From Kiloniellales bacterium (GTDB lineage: Bacteria; Pseudomonadota; Alphaproteobacteria; Kiloniellales; JAKSDN01): DNA of 19,279 nucleotides. Location of the stretch: contig JAKSDN010000448.1 in the NCBI GenBank assembly GCA_022360075.1, positions 1 through 19,279 on the forward strand, read 5' to 3'. A program made the translations under genes and the position numbers. The notes under the pieces were generated by a model. It was not told the origin of the DNA. It did no database searches and saw only the letters and a program-made list of their open reading frames with translations. Positions 7,978 through 16,724 of the stretch are shown one piece after another (within the stretch, counting starts at the first letter, position 1; each line of letters opens with the position of its first letter).

Positions 7978-10900
7978 TCCCATTGGATCATCGAAGTTGA
8001 TCGGATTACTCTTGACATATTCATATAGCCCCATGCCATCGATGTATCCTTTCGGATCTCGCTGAAGGAATCGACCCCGAGCCGGATCATAGAATCGAGC
8101 TCTGTAGTAGTAGACATCACTCTCTGGATCGTGTCGGCGGCCCGTGAAACGATATGGGTTGTCCAAAGTGCTGCTCGAGACCTCGGTCGTCCCATTCGCT
8201 GCGAGCACCGACGTCTCCCCATAGGCCCCGTAGCCGTACCGCTCGATGGCAGTTCCCGCATCGTCGCTGAGTGCGCTAACCGAGCCGATGGAGTTCTCAT
8301 GATAGAAGTAGCTCTCGCCTCCCGTGACCAGCTCTAGCACTTCATCGATGCCACCGCCGTACACGAACTGTTTTGTGATCACGTCAGCGTGGTCACGTTC
8401 TTCGATGACCTGAGCATCGCTGTAGATGTATCGGGTCTCGCCTGAATCCAACTCCTTGCGGATCCTGCGGTTAAGCGCGTCGTAGACGTGTAATGCGATC
8501 AGGTTACCTGCGCTGTCGGCTACGCGCACGAGACGGTTGTGCACATCGTAGGAGAGCCGGCGATGGCCGTCGTCCAGCAGGTTGCCGTTATCGTCGTGGA
8601 TCTGGGCGACGCCGTCCAGGATCTCGTACTCATTCATCACATTTGGCTGGTAGGTGATCGTCTGCTGGTCGCTCGCGAGCGTGTCCCTGTTGCCCACACC
8701 ATCGAGAGTGTAGGCGCTTGCCGACACGCCAGTTAGCGTCTCCACGTCGGCATTGGTGTTGTCATTGTTGACGATCCCGGCGATGTCGTCAGGGGAGACT
8801 TCGGCCTGTGTGCGCGTCAGTCGATAGGCGGAGTCGTACTCGTAGACGTCGGCCGACGCGAGAAACTGGTCCAGCTCGTATCGGCGGTTCCCCATTTTAT
8901 CGTATGCATAGGCATAGCCTGCCAACAACGTGTCTTCGGCGTCCACATGGCGCATCTCGACGACGCGCTTGATACCGTCGTAACCGGCATCGGTGCCGAA
9001 CTCGTCGTGGAACAGCAGGCGCGTGCCGTTCGCATAGCTGCGCTCCAGCACCCGACTTGGGCCGATGTACGAGTAAGCGGCAATGTCCAACGGGCTGCCC
9101 GCGTTATGTAGGGTCGACAGGCGGTCCAGCTCATCGTAGGTCATCTCGAGCTGGCGACCGTTGGGGTAGCTAAGCCCCAGTCGGTTGCCGACGCCGTCGA
9201 AGCGGCTTCCCACCTCGACGCCGTTCTGCACTTCGGCGATGGGACGGCTGAGCGAGTCGTAATGGAGCTGCACGTCGCTGTCGTCGGTCGTTGTGGACGG
9301 GTCGTTGTCATCGGTGGCGCGGGTGCGTCGGGACAGGCCGTCATATTCGAAGCGCTGCTCGGTGGTGCCCTCAACGCCGGCGGCCCGATTGACGTCCTTG
9401 CGGACGAGGCGATTTATGCCGTCGTAGCTGTTGACGCAGATCGTTCCGTTCTGGTCGACGTAGCGGATCAGGTTGTCGTCGCGGTCGAAGGTATACTCCT
9501 TCGTGGTCCCGTCTTCGAAGGTCTCGCGGACGCGCCGGTCGAGCGCGTCGTAGCCATACTGGGTGACATTGCCGTTGTCGTCGGTCTCCGCCACCAGTCT
9601 GGAGTTTCGGTCCCAGTCGTACTCCCGCGAGATCCGGCCGTCAGGATTGGCGTCGTTGCCGCTGTCGATCGAACCCGCGCCGGTGCCGCCGAAGCGCAGG
9701 TCGACGACGTCGGAAAGCTTGCGGTTTATGCCGTCGTAGGTGTGCGTCGTGGTATTGCCGAGCGGGTCGGTCGTTTCGATGAGGTTGTCGCGGCTGTCGT
9801 AGCGAAAATCCGTGCGGTTGCCGAGGTTGTCGATGGTCACGGTCCGCCGGTCGAGGCTGTCGTACTCAAAGTTGGCCACGAAGGTCTCGTCCGGCACCAG
9901 GCCTTCAGGGCTGCGCTCAAGCTCGGTGATTTCAATCACGTTGTCGTTGCCATCATAGGTCTTGCGAATCTCGTTGTCCAAGTGATCGATCTCCACGATG
10001 GGACGATCCGCGCCGTCATAGGTCGTACGGCGTTGATGGACATTGTCGTCAAGCACCCGCGTTAGGCGGCTACTCCGGTCGAACTCGCTGCGCGTGGTGA
10101 CCCGTCCGTCGTTGGGGGTTAGAGGGCCTTCAGGCCCGACGGTGCGGGTGTTTGCGAACAGTAGCCGGCTCGTCTCGAACTTGCGGCTCAGCTCGTCGTA
10201 GCGGTGCTCGGATTCGCTCAGCAAGACGTTGCCAGCGCCGCTGTTTCCCGGAGGGCTGGGGCCACCGTCAAGGCCGAAGCTCTGCTCGCGGATGACATTG
10301 CTGGCCGGGTCGTAGCGATACGTCATGAGGTTGCCGACTGCGTCCACGCTTCGCCTCTTCCGGTCGAAGCCGTCGTAGGTCACGACGGTCGACTCGCGCA
10401 GGCCGTCGCCGTTGTTGTCCTCCGCGTCCACGGTCCTTTCGAGATTGCCGTTGCCGTCGTAGGTGAAGGTCTGCGTGCTTGCATCGGCCGAGCCGGCGCC
10501 CCGCGTCCGTCGGAACAGGAGATCGCGCTCGTCGTAGACCTGCTCGATCACGTTGCCCTCGGGCAGAGTGGTCCGTCCCGGATTCTCGTTGCGGTCGTAG
10601 CTATAGCGGGTCGTGATGATCTCGCCGGCGGCGATCTCTTCGGTCTTCGTGATGCGGTTGTCGAGGATGTCGTACTCATAGGTGTAGGTGACCGAGGCAT
10701 CCAGGCCTGGGCCGTTGGTGTCGACGTTCTGGATCTCCTCGCGCACGACGTTGTCGTTGGCATCGTAGATGAAGGTGTGCTCGAAGTTGAAGGGCGCCTC
10801 CGAGATCTTCCGTTCCACCTGGTTGAGCGAATTGACGACGTATCGCGTGGCATTGCCTCGGCCGTCCGTGGTCTCGATGACGTTGCCCACTTGGTCGTAG

Positions 10901-13900
10901 CGCCATCGATTGCTGATCTGCGTCAGCGCGGCCGTGCCCCGACGGCGTTGATGCGTGCGGCTGTCCCGGACGACCTCGCTGCGGTAGCCGCCGGTGTCGG
11001 TCGCCAGAAACGGCGTCGGTGTGCGATTGCCGTCGCCGTCCGGGTCACGCTCCGGGTAGTAGAAGGTCTCGTCGACGTTGCCTTCGGGGTCGATCTCAGC
11101 CGTCAGTTGGCCAAATCGGTTGTAGATGAACTCGGTGATCACCTCCTGGGTGAGGTCGCCCTCTATGCCCGCCTGCTGGGACCCCGAAAGGAGATTCACG
11201 GTCGGGGCAACACGACGAACGACGTTGCCGTTCCGCTGACTTGTCGTGCCGTCAGCGTTCAAGTCGCCGAGTGCCATGGAGACGCCTGCCGCCGCGAGCG
11301 CCGCCGCGACTTCGGCCACCGGACGGTTCATTGCGGCCGCGAGCGCCGCAGTGTTCCCACCCTCCTGGTAGTCGAAAATGTTTCGCGTCCTGTATCGATT
11401 GGCAGACGTGGCACCGCCGTTCTGGGGCACATATGAAGGATCGTTGCCGCGCGCCTCGACGACCGAGCGCACCTGATTGTAGATAGGCTCATAGGTGTAG
11501 GTGGTCCGGATTCGAGTCTGATCGCCGCCCCGCGAACCGGGCCGCCTGGTCTCCGATCGCAGATTGCGCTGCTGCAAGCGGTCTGGATTGCTCGTGTCAT
11601 AGACGTACTCGACGCGATTTCCTTCGGGAAGTGTTGTGCTCAGTCTATGTCCGTCCTCATCGTAGGTATGCGTGGTAACGAATACGGCCGGGTCGGCAGG
11701 GTTAACGTTGCGGTTCGTTTCGCGACGTTCTTCAAGCAGGTTTCCACGACCGTTGTGAATGAGGACAGTTCGGTTGCCCTTGCGGTCGACGACAACGGTC
11801 TGGTTTCTTGGCAAAGTCGGATCGTACGGCTGCCGTGGTGCGTTCTCGTTCAATTCCGTGTAGGTGAGCTGGCTCACCTGTCCAGCTGTGCCTTGGCGCT
11901 GATTGATCACGCGATCGAATGCGTAGCTCGACGTGCTCGTCTCGTAGGTCATCTCCAAGTAGCGTTGACCTTTCGGATCGATGATCGCCGTAAGATTGTG
12001 GTTGAGGCGCTCCAGCTTCGGATTGAAGATCGCGAAGGGGTCGTGGAAGTACTCATATCTGGTAGTCTTGCCGGACGTGAAATCATTCCCCGTCGACGTG
12101 CGAACCACTAGCGGGGTGCGCGCTTTCACTAGGTTGCCATGTTGGTCGTAGGTGAAGCGAACGCGACGGCCAGCGAAATCGGTCACCGTTGTAAGACGGC
12201 CGCGATCGTTGTAGCCGAACCGGATGACGCGCCCGAGTGTGTCGATCACACGGTCAAGCGGTCTGCGGAGACCAAGCGGCGTGTCTTCCTGATAGATGTA
12301 ACGCATTCTGTTCCCGTGGCGATCCTCACGGGCGACCAGGCGGGCCGGTCGGGTGATGCCGCCACGGCTGAAATGAGTCTTGAAGCCGTCGAAGTTGCGG
12401 ATTGTGTAACTGCCATCAGGGTTGCGCCACAGCTCGTCGAAGAATCCCTCCGGCGACCTAAAGCGTCCACCGCCCAAGCTCTCGTAAATGTCGATTCGGC
12501 TGAAGCCGTTCGAGCGGATCACTATCTTCGAGTTGTTGCCTGGGAAAATGAGCTTTTCAGAATGGTTATGCTCCCAGTTGTGCCCTAATACTCCATTGTT
12601 TTCGAAACGGCTGCGGTAGGTGCGCTTGAATTCGAAGTCGAAGCCTCGTCCGGGAATCCTCAGATCGGTGGTCTCGATCAGGAGCTCGCCGGAGAACATC
12701 AGGATCGGATCGAGGCCCTGGTCGGTTGTTGTCTTGGTCGAGTGCTTGTTGCGTTCGTGTGGCAAGTCTGACGTCGTCGGTTCGCCGGATACGTGGATGG
12801 GCGGCGTGGTGGGCAGCGGCGTCTGCTCGGGCTCGTCGGGGCCCCCATCGCGACGGTCGCTTTCGTCGGTTTCGTCTGGGAACTCCGGATCTATGGGACC
12901 GCCATTTTCTGAGCAGCGCAGATCAGGAACGCAGTCGCCGTTTCGGCAAATCGTGCACTCCGGACACGGCTGGTCGCAGGTCCCATCACCTTCGCAAGCC
13001 GGATCAGGTATGCACTCAGAGTCCTCACAGACTAGGCAAGTGCCACAGGCTGGGTCGCAGGTGCCGTCGCCTGGACCCTCCGGAGGTACGCAGGGCTCGA
13101 TGCGTGGTCTGTTCGGATCCGAGTTCGTCGGCGTGGCGCTCGGCACGCACTGTTTCGTCGCGGGATCACAAACCTCGCAGAAGGGACAGAAACCATCGCC
13201 ACATGGAACATTGCACTGATTGTTGGTGACGATGTTGCAATCGCAATCAGGCGCCTGACAGTCCAGGCACTTTGGACAGTTGTGCAGACACCCGGTTCCC
13301 TCCGGCTGGCTGCCACAGTGCCAGCCGGATTTGACAACACCCACGCCGGGATCCGACTCGATCACCGCACCATCCGCACTGACGGTGCCCAAGCCAATGG
13401 TGACAAACTCCTCCAGGTCGTGATCAAAGGAGTACATCTCGACCTGGGCGCCCGGCGGATGGCCGTCGACGTTGGGCAGGGTCAGCGGGGCCGGCGGGTC
13501 GAAGACCACGTTGGCGGGTTGGATGGTGATGATGAACTGCGGCTGCATACCGTTCGGCGGAGGCATGGGAACCTTGTTGGCGTTGACCACCGTCACGGAC
13601 AGCTCGCCGACGTTCGAGCCGTCGGGGAAGGTGGCGGAGCCGGCCTTGACTGTGAGCTTGAAGCCGGGGATCTCGGGCAGGGCGTAGTCGACGTCTTCCG
13701 CGCCGACCATCCTCGCATTCTCCATATCGAGCGCGACCAGGTAAATCGGAGCCGGCAAGGGATTGTCAACTCCGGGCACTGTCACCAGGCTGAAGGATAA
13801 GGTCGGCCAGACGCCGGGCACGGTTGCGGTGCTGCCATCGGCGATCAGGTGCAGGGGCCCAACGGGCACGCCGGCGAGCTGGAATTGTCCCTCCTCATCG

Positions 13901-16023
13901 GCGACCGCTTCGTCGTCGCTGTCCTCGATTCGCAGCGTCACGCCGGGGATCGGGTTGTCTTGGTTGTCGAGCACGATACCGGAGATCCGTGTCTGGGCAG
14001 GGTCTCCCGGCACGAAGCCGGAGGCGGTGAAGCCGGCAAAGGCGCTTGTCCCGGCCAGGGTGACGGCGACGCGGTACAGGTCCAACCCCGGATCCTGGCC
14101 CAATATGAACTGGGCGCGCGCCCGGCCGTCGCTGTCAGTAGTTGTCTGGAGCACTCTGTCGCCATTGGAGAAGCTGCCGCCCTGCGTAACCACAGCGAAC
14201 TCGACCTCTGCGCCGGCGATGAGGTTCGAGCCGGCGTCGGTGACGGCTACGACCAGCGGCTGCGGCAAGGCCTGGTTGACCGCGCCGCGCTGGTTGTTGC
14301 CGGCGACGACGTTGATCTTGTCGCCGGGGATCGAGTCAGCCACTGCAAAGAACAGGGCTTCACCCTTGAAGCCGACGGCGCTCGCGCGGACCTGATGGTT
14401 GCCAATCCCCGCGCGCGCGCCGAGTCGGTACTCGACGCGAGCGAAGCCATCCGCGTTCGTTGGAACGACTAACGCGCGGGCTTCGCTGCCAACGCCATTC
14501 CGCACCGCGCCGTCGCCCAGGATGACGCGGAAGACCACGTCCCGGTTCGCGACCGGAATGCCCTGCCCGCTCAGCAGTTGGACCACCAGGGGCTCAGGAA
14601 GCACGCCGCCGATTGGCCCGGTTTGGTCCTGCCCGGACACGAGCTCAATCATCGGCCGATCGACCAGCGGCTCGAACCGGCCCTCGACCATGGTCGAACT
14701 CGTGTTTCCGGCACGGTCCGTGGCCGTAACCTCTATCTCGTTCGAACCTTGGACCAGCGGGACCGCCTTTGCGTAGTAACTGCGATTGGCGACCTGCGCC
14801 GGAATGCCGTTCACCAGAACTTCGACGTCGTTGCTGTTGACCGTGCCCGCTACGATGTCGTTGATCATGCCTGCCACGGCAATCGTCGGCTGATGCGAGA
14901 CGAAGTCGTCCCGAGGGGAGTCGACCGTTGCGATCGGCGCCTGGGTGTCGAGCGTCGCTTGGATGCTGGCGGTACCCACCCGGTCCAGATCATCGATGGC
15001 GACAGCCGTGATGGTGTTCTCGCCTTCCTCGATGGGGATCATCGCCGTCCAAGCCTGGCCGGTCATGATCGCAGCTATGCCATTGACCATGACGGTAGCG
15101 TTCGTGTCATCCACGGTACCTGAGACTTCGATCGGACTGGCGTTGAACAGGCTGAAGTTCGGCGGCGCCGTGATCGACACCTGAGGCAGGCTGTTGACGA
15201 AAAAGTCCACCTCGGCGGATGCGAGGTTGCCGGCCAGGTCCTCGAGCAGAACCTCGAGCCGCACGTCGCCCTCGGGCAGCGGGTTGACCGGCCTGCAGGT
15301 GGCACCCCCCGGCCGCAGGTCGCAGTCAGGAGCGATGACCTCATCGTTCATGAAGAAGGCCAGCGTAGAGGTGTCGACACCACTGTCGTCATCACTGTAG
15401 GTCAACTCGATCAGCGGACGGTTCTCGAGAACGTCGCTGGCGTCGGCTGGGCTTACGATCACCAGTGTGGGTGGCTCGATATCCTGGGGGCTAACCTCCA
15501 GGGTGACGAAAACCTCGTCCTCGCCCACGTTACCGGCCGGGTCCCTCGCCGTGGCGGTGATGAAATTGGGCCCCTCTGTCAAGGGAACGCCCGTCACTTT
15601 GAACGTCCCGTTGGTCATCGTTGCCGGGATCCCGTTGACCTCCACGGTAGCGGTCTCGTCGTCCACGGTGCCGGAGACCATGATCGGGCTGCTGCTGAAT
15701 TCCGCACCATCCTCGGGATCGCTGATCTCGACGATCGGAGGAATTGTGTCGGGAGGTGGGAATGTCTGCCCGAACGCCGCGACAACAAAGTTGATGTCAT
15801 CCATATCGACGTCACCGTCGCCATCGGTGTCGGCGATTGTGCATTGCTGGACGGCATTGGGGTCCTGCCCCATGCAACTTCCAACCATCGAAACGTCGAG
15901 GATGTTGACGATCCCGTCGTCGTTCAGGTCGGGATCAAGCGCTTGAGCGCTCGCGCTGCCCTGCGCCAGGACGAGCCCGAGGCTTAGAGAGAGGAAACCG
16001 ACGAGTAAGCTGACCGAAGGCAT
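7342..16023 (-). CDS. Giant secreted Rhs/YD-repeat protein with N-terminal dockerin-like module
   Basis: A 2893-residue protein exported by a Sec signal peptide (1-27, ending GSASAQA). Residues about 29-86 hold two dockerin-type calcium loops (DLNDDGIVNILDV and DTDGDGDVDMDDINFVVAAF). Three Ig-like repeats and a related segment span 92-447 (VSGTVDD..ATV.VNGI). Two Big1/invasin-like domains (about 457-670) and a carboxypeptidase-regulatory-like domain (677-740) follow. A Cys-rich stretch (903-1037) leads to a DUF6531 entry motif (DPILMFSGELLIETTDLRIP, from about 1105). YD repeats run to about 2624, followed by the Rhs core (RFTGRRHDPESDVYYYRARF to NPINFDDPMG, ending at 2682) and a 211-residue tip. 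YD repeats in known Rhs/Tc proteins wrap into a hollow shell around the C-terminal part. No PAAR or VgrG module is present, so type VI delivery is unlikely. The ATG at 16021-16023 has a GGGAGG site; an in-frame GTG at 16035 lacks one. The upstream neighbour encodes a cohesin. Confidence 0.93.
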   Translation of the reverse strand: MPSVSLLVGFLSLSLGLVLAQGSASAQALDPDLNDDGIVNILDVSMVGSCMGQDPNAVQQCTIADTDGDGDVDMDDINFVVAAFGQTFPPPDTIPPIVEISDPEDGAEFSSSPIMVSGTVDDETATVEVNGIPATMTNGTFKVTGVPLTEGPNFITATARDPAGNVGEDEVFVTLEVSPQDIEPPTLVIVSPADASDVLENRPLIELTYSDDDSGVDTSTLAFFMNDEVIAPDCDLRPGGATCRPVNPLPEGDVRLEVLLEDLAGNLASAEVDFFVNSLPQVSITAPPNFSLFNASPIEVSGTVDDTNATVMVNGIAAIMTGQAWTAMIPIEEGENTITAVAIDDLDRVGTASIQATLDTQAPIATVDSPRDDFVSHQPTIAVAGMINDIVAGTVNSNDVEVLVNGIPAQVANRSYYAKAVPLVQGSNEIEVTATDRAGNTSSTMVEGRFEPLVDRPMIELVSGQDQTGPIGGVLPEPLVVQLLSGQGIPVANRDVVFRVILGDGAVRNGVGSEARALVVPTNADGFARVEYRLGARAGIGNHQVRASAVGFKGEALFFAVADSIPGDKINVVAGNNQRGAVNQALPQPLVVAVTDAGSNLIAGAEVEFAVVTQGGSFSNGDRVLQTTTDSDGRARAQFILGQDPGLDLYRVAVTLAGTSAFAGFTASGFVPGDPAQTRISGIVLDNQDNPIPGVTLRIEDSDDEAVADEEGQFQLAGVPVGPLHLIADGSTATVPGVWPTLSFSLVTVPGVDNPLPAPIYLVALDMENARMVGAEDVDYALPEIPGFKLTVKAGSATFPDGSNVGELSVTVVNANKVPMPPPNGMQPQFIITIQPANVVFDPPAPLTLPNVDGHPPGAQVEMYSFDHDLEEFVTIGLGTVSADGAVIESDPGVGVVKSGWHCGSQPEGTGCLHNCPKCLDCQAPDCDCNIVTNNQCNVPCGDGFCPFCEVCDPATKQCVPSATPTNSDPNRPRIEPCVPPEGPGDGTCDPACGTCLVCEDSECIPDPACEGDGTCDQPCPECTICRNGDCVPDLRCSENGGPIDPEFPDETDESDRRDGGPDEPEQTPLPTTPPIHVSGEPTTSDLPHERNKHSTKTTTDQGLDPILMFSGELLIETTDLRIPGRGFDFEFKRTYRSRFENNGVLGHNWEHNHSEKLIFPGNNSKIVIRSNGFSRIDIYESLGGGRFRSPEGFFDELWRNPDGSYTIRNFDGFKTHFSRGGITRPARLVAREDRHGNRMRYIYQEDTPLGLRRPLDRVIDTLGRVIRFGYNDRGRLTTVTDFAGRRVRFTYDQHGNLVKARTPLVVRTSTGNDFTSGKTTRYEYFHDPFAIFNPKLERLNHNLTAIIDPKGQRYLEMTYETSTSSYAFDRVINQRQGTAGQVSQLTYTELNENAPRQPYDPTLPRNQTVVVDRKGNRTVLIHNGRGNLLEERRETNRNVNPADPAVFVTTHTYDEDGHRLSTTLPEGNRVEYVYDTSNPDRLQQRNLRSETRRPGSRGGDQTRIRTTYTYEPIYNQVRSVVEARGNDPSYVPQNGGATSANRYRTRNIFDYQEGGNTAALAAAMNRPVAEVAAALAAAGVSMALGDLNADGTTSQRNGNVVRRVAPTVNLLSGSQQAGIEGDLTQEVITEFIYNRFGQLTAEIDPEGNVDETFYYPERDPDGDGNRTPTPFLATDTGGYRSEVVRDSRTHQRRRGTAALTQISNRWRYDQVGNVIETTDGRGNATRYVVNSLNQVERKISEAPFNFEHTFIYDANDNVVREEIQNVDTNGPGLDASVTYTYEYDILDNRITKTEEIAAGEIITTRYSYDRNENPGRTTLPEGNVIEQVYDERDLLFRRTRGAGSADASTQTFTYDGNGNLERTVDAEDNNGDGLRESTVVTYDGFDRKRRSVDAVGNLMTYRYDPASNVIREQSFGLDGGPSPPGNSGAGNVLLSESEHRYDELSRKFETSRLLFANTRTVGPEGPLTPNDGRVTTRSEFDRSSRLTRVLDDNVHQRRTTYDGADRPIVEIDHLDNEIRKTYDGNDNVIEITELERSPEGLVPDETFVANFEYDSLDRRTVTIDNLGNRTDFRYDSRDNLIETTDPLGNTTTHTYDGINRKLSDVVDLRFGGTGAGSIDSGNDANPDGRISREYDWDRNSRLVAETDDNGNVTQYGYDALDRRVRETFEDGTTKEYTFDRDDNLIRYVDQNGTICVNSYDGINRLVRKDVNRAAGVEGTTEQRFEYDGLSRRTRATDDNDPSTTTDDSDVQLHYDSLSRPIAEVQNGVEVGSRFDGVGNRLGLSYPNGRQLEMTYDELDRLSTLHNAGSPLDIAAYSYIGPSRVLERSYANGTRLLFHDEFGTDAGYDGIKRVVEMRHVDAEDTLLAGYAYAYDKMGNRRYELDQFLASADVYEYDSAYRLTRTQAEVSPDDIAGIVNNDNTNADVETLTGVSASAYTLDGVGNRDTLASDQQTITYQPNVMNEYEILDGVAQIHDDNGNLLDDGHRRLSYDVHNRLVRVADSAGNLIALHVYDALNRRIRKELDSGETRYIYSDAQVIEERDHADVITKQFVYGGGIDEVLELVTGGESYFYHENSIGSVSALSDDAGTAIERYGYGAYGETSVLAANGTTEVSSSTLDNPYRFTGRRHDPESDVYYYRARFYDPARGRFLQRDPKGYIDGMGLYEYVKSNPINFDDPMGTEKRNGSAGSEDNEKLSLAGRRHLLAGDLWKEWLAEIQSNQRLLKGATEGLLQRLVEQHQKFSKAEFESFARTFRKIGGKEIPAGIVKQGTKGFVTLKEWSRALGLQERAKSLMAASKFLARLSRVDTIKDLGLSTFKTVVATLEFSEKFDVGFGDIPGILGTMVETRRRNIELKQIEQRRAETLRTQAAPLVTQDAGGACNPNIRRCLVP
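12913..13317 (-). repeat. Cysteine-rich repeat segment inside the Rhs protein
   Basis: Residues 903-1037 contain 26 cysteines in 135 residues. Repeated units have the pattern C-x3-C-x2-C-x2-C-x4-C, clearest in DGTCDPACGTCLVCEDSEC and DGTCDQPCPECTICRNGDC, with more diverged copies before them (NCPKCLDCQAPDC; CGDGFCPFCEVCDPATKQC). The segment links the Ig-like stalk to the DUF6531/YD-repeat part. Such spacing suggests disulphide-bonded knots outside the cell, or metal binding. I do not recognise a named family. Confidence 0.75.
15766..15939 (-). other. Dockerin-like module of the Rhs protein
   Basis: Residues about 29-86, directly after the signal peptide. Two EF-hand-like loops (D-L-N-D-D-G-I-V-N-I-L-D and D-T-D-G-D-G-D-V-D-M-D-D) are each followed by a short helix, the layout of type I dockerins. 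Dockerins bind cohesin domains with calcium, and the gene immediately upstream encodes a cohesin-like domain. Most dockerins in cellulosomes are C-terminal, so the N-terminal position is less usual. Confidence 0.75.
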
Positions 16024-16027
16024 ATCG

Positions 16028-16033
16028 CCTCCC
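16028..16033 (-). promoter_or_regulatory. Ribosome binding site deciding the Rhs start
   Basis: GGGAGG on the minus strand, four bases before the ATG at 16021-16023. It supports that ATG over the in-frame GTG at 16033-16035, and the signal peptide is cleaner from the ATG. Confidence 0.7.
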
Positions 16034-16076
16034 ACCGGTCAAAGCCCTACCTGGACGGTTTCTTAGCTGCTTGCTC

Positions 16077-16724
16077 CTATCCTGGATGTTCCGTTCGCCT
16101 ACCTGTCGATCGTTGCGTCTTTCGTCCTCGCGGGCACCGCCTGTCCCTGCGCCGGATCCCCGCCAGCGTGAGCAGGCCGACAACAAAGAGCGCGACGGTA
16201 GAGGGTTCTTGTGCCGATCTCACGGTGACACTGCCGTCGTTCACGGCATCGACGGCAATCGGAACGCCAAAGGGAGCCGACAAGACAACGTCATTGAGAC
16301 CCAGCAGGCTCACCCCTGCAGTCAGCGCGGTAAAGCCAATGCTCGCCAGAACGCCGGAGCCAACCGCGCCGATCGGCAACAGAGTCGCCTCGGCAAACAT
16401 TACCTCGGGTGGCGTCAGATCAATCTGGACGACAATGCTCGGCGCGAGGAGAAAACCGCCGTCAACGACTCCCGTGGCCATGAGGATCGCGGGATCGAAG
16501 CCAAGATCGAGTTCGAAGGCGTTCAACGTCGAACTCGCCTCGACGCCCGAGATCACGATGTCGACGGAGAACATGTCCCCAGGATTGACCTCTAGACTGG
16601 TCTGTACGCCCGCCGTCGAGGGATCCGTGTCCACGGACACGATCGGCACAGCTTTGGCCAACCCAGGGCTTATCACGGCCAGCGCCGCAGCCAGCAAGCA
16701 CGATAACGATACGCGATGCCGCAT
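16077..16724 (-). CDS. Cohesin-domain protein with PEP-CTERM sorting signal
   Basis: A 215-residue exported protein. A signal peptide (about 1-25, LLAAALAVISPGLAKA) precedes a cohesin-like domain at about 27-168 (NPGDMFSVDIVISGV, LNAFELDLGFDPAILMATGV, then VNDGSVTV). A PEP-CTERM tail follows at about 171-197: an EPS motif, a hydrophobic stretch (TVALFVVGLLTLAGI) and RRRDRR. PEP-CTERM tails are processed by exosortase, placing the protein at the outer surface or in the matrix. The tail continues 19 residues past the arginines, longer than usual. The ATG at 16722-16724 is chosen because it starts the signal peptide and follows a G-rich AAGGGGGCGGGGA; an upstream extension of 53 codons is not protein-like. 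The gene lies 53 bp before the dockerin-Rhs gene, so co-transcription is likely, and it is a candidate docking partner. Confidence 0.85.
   Translation of the reverse strand: MRHRVSLSCLLAAALAVISPGLAKAVPIVSVDTDPSTAGVQTSLEVNPGDMFSVDIVISGVEASSTLNAFELDLGFDPAILMATGVVDGGFLLAPSIVVQIDLTPPEVMFAEATLLPIGAVGSGVLASIGFTALTAGVSLLGLNDVVLSAPFGVPIAVDAVNDGSVTVRSAQEPSTVALFVVGLLTLAGIRRRDRRCPRGRKTQRSTGRRTEHPG

Noticed and set aside
9262..11436. Long plus-strand ORFs of 267 and 410 codons antisense to the Rhs gene
   Set aside because: They arise from codon bias and repeated YD motifs on the opposite strand; the translations are repetitive Val/Asp-rich text without motifs.
12913..13317. Short direct repeats considered as a CRISPR array
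   Set aside because: They are in-frame coding repeats of a Cys-rich protein segment with no regular spacer pattern.
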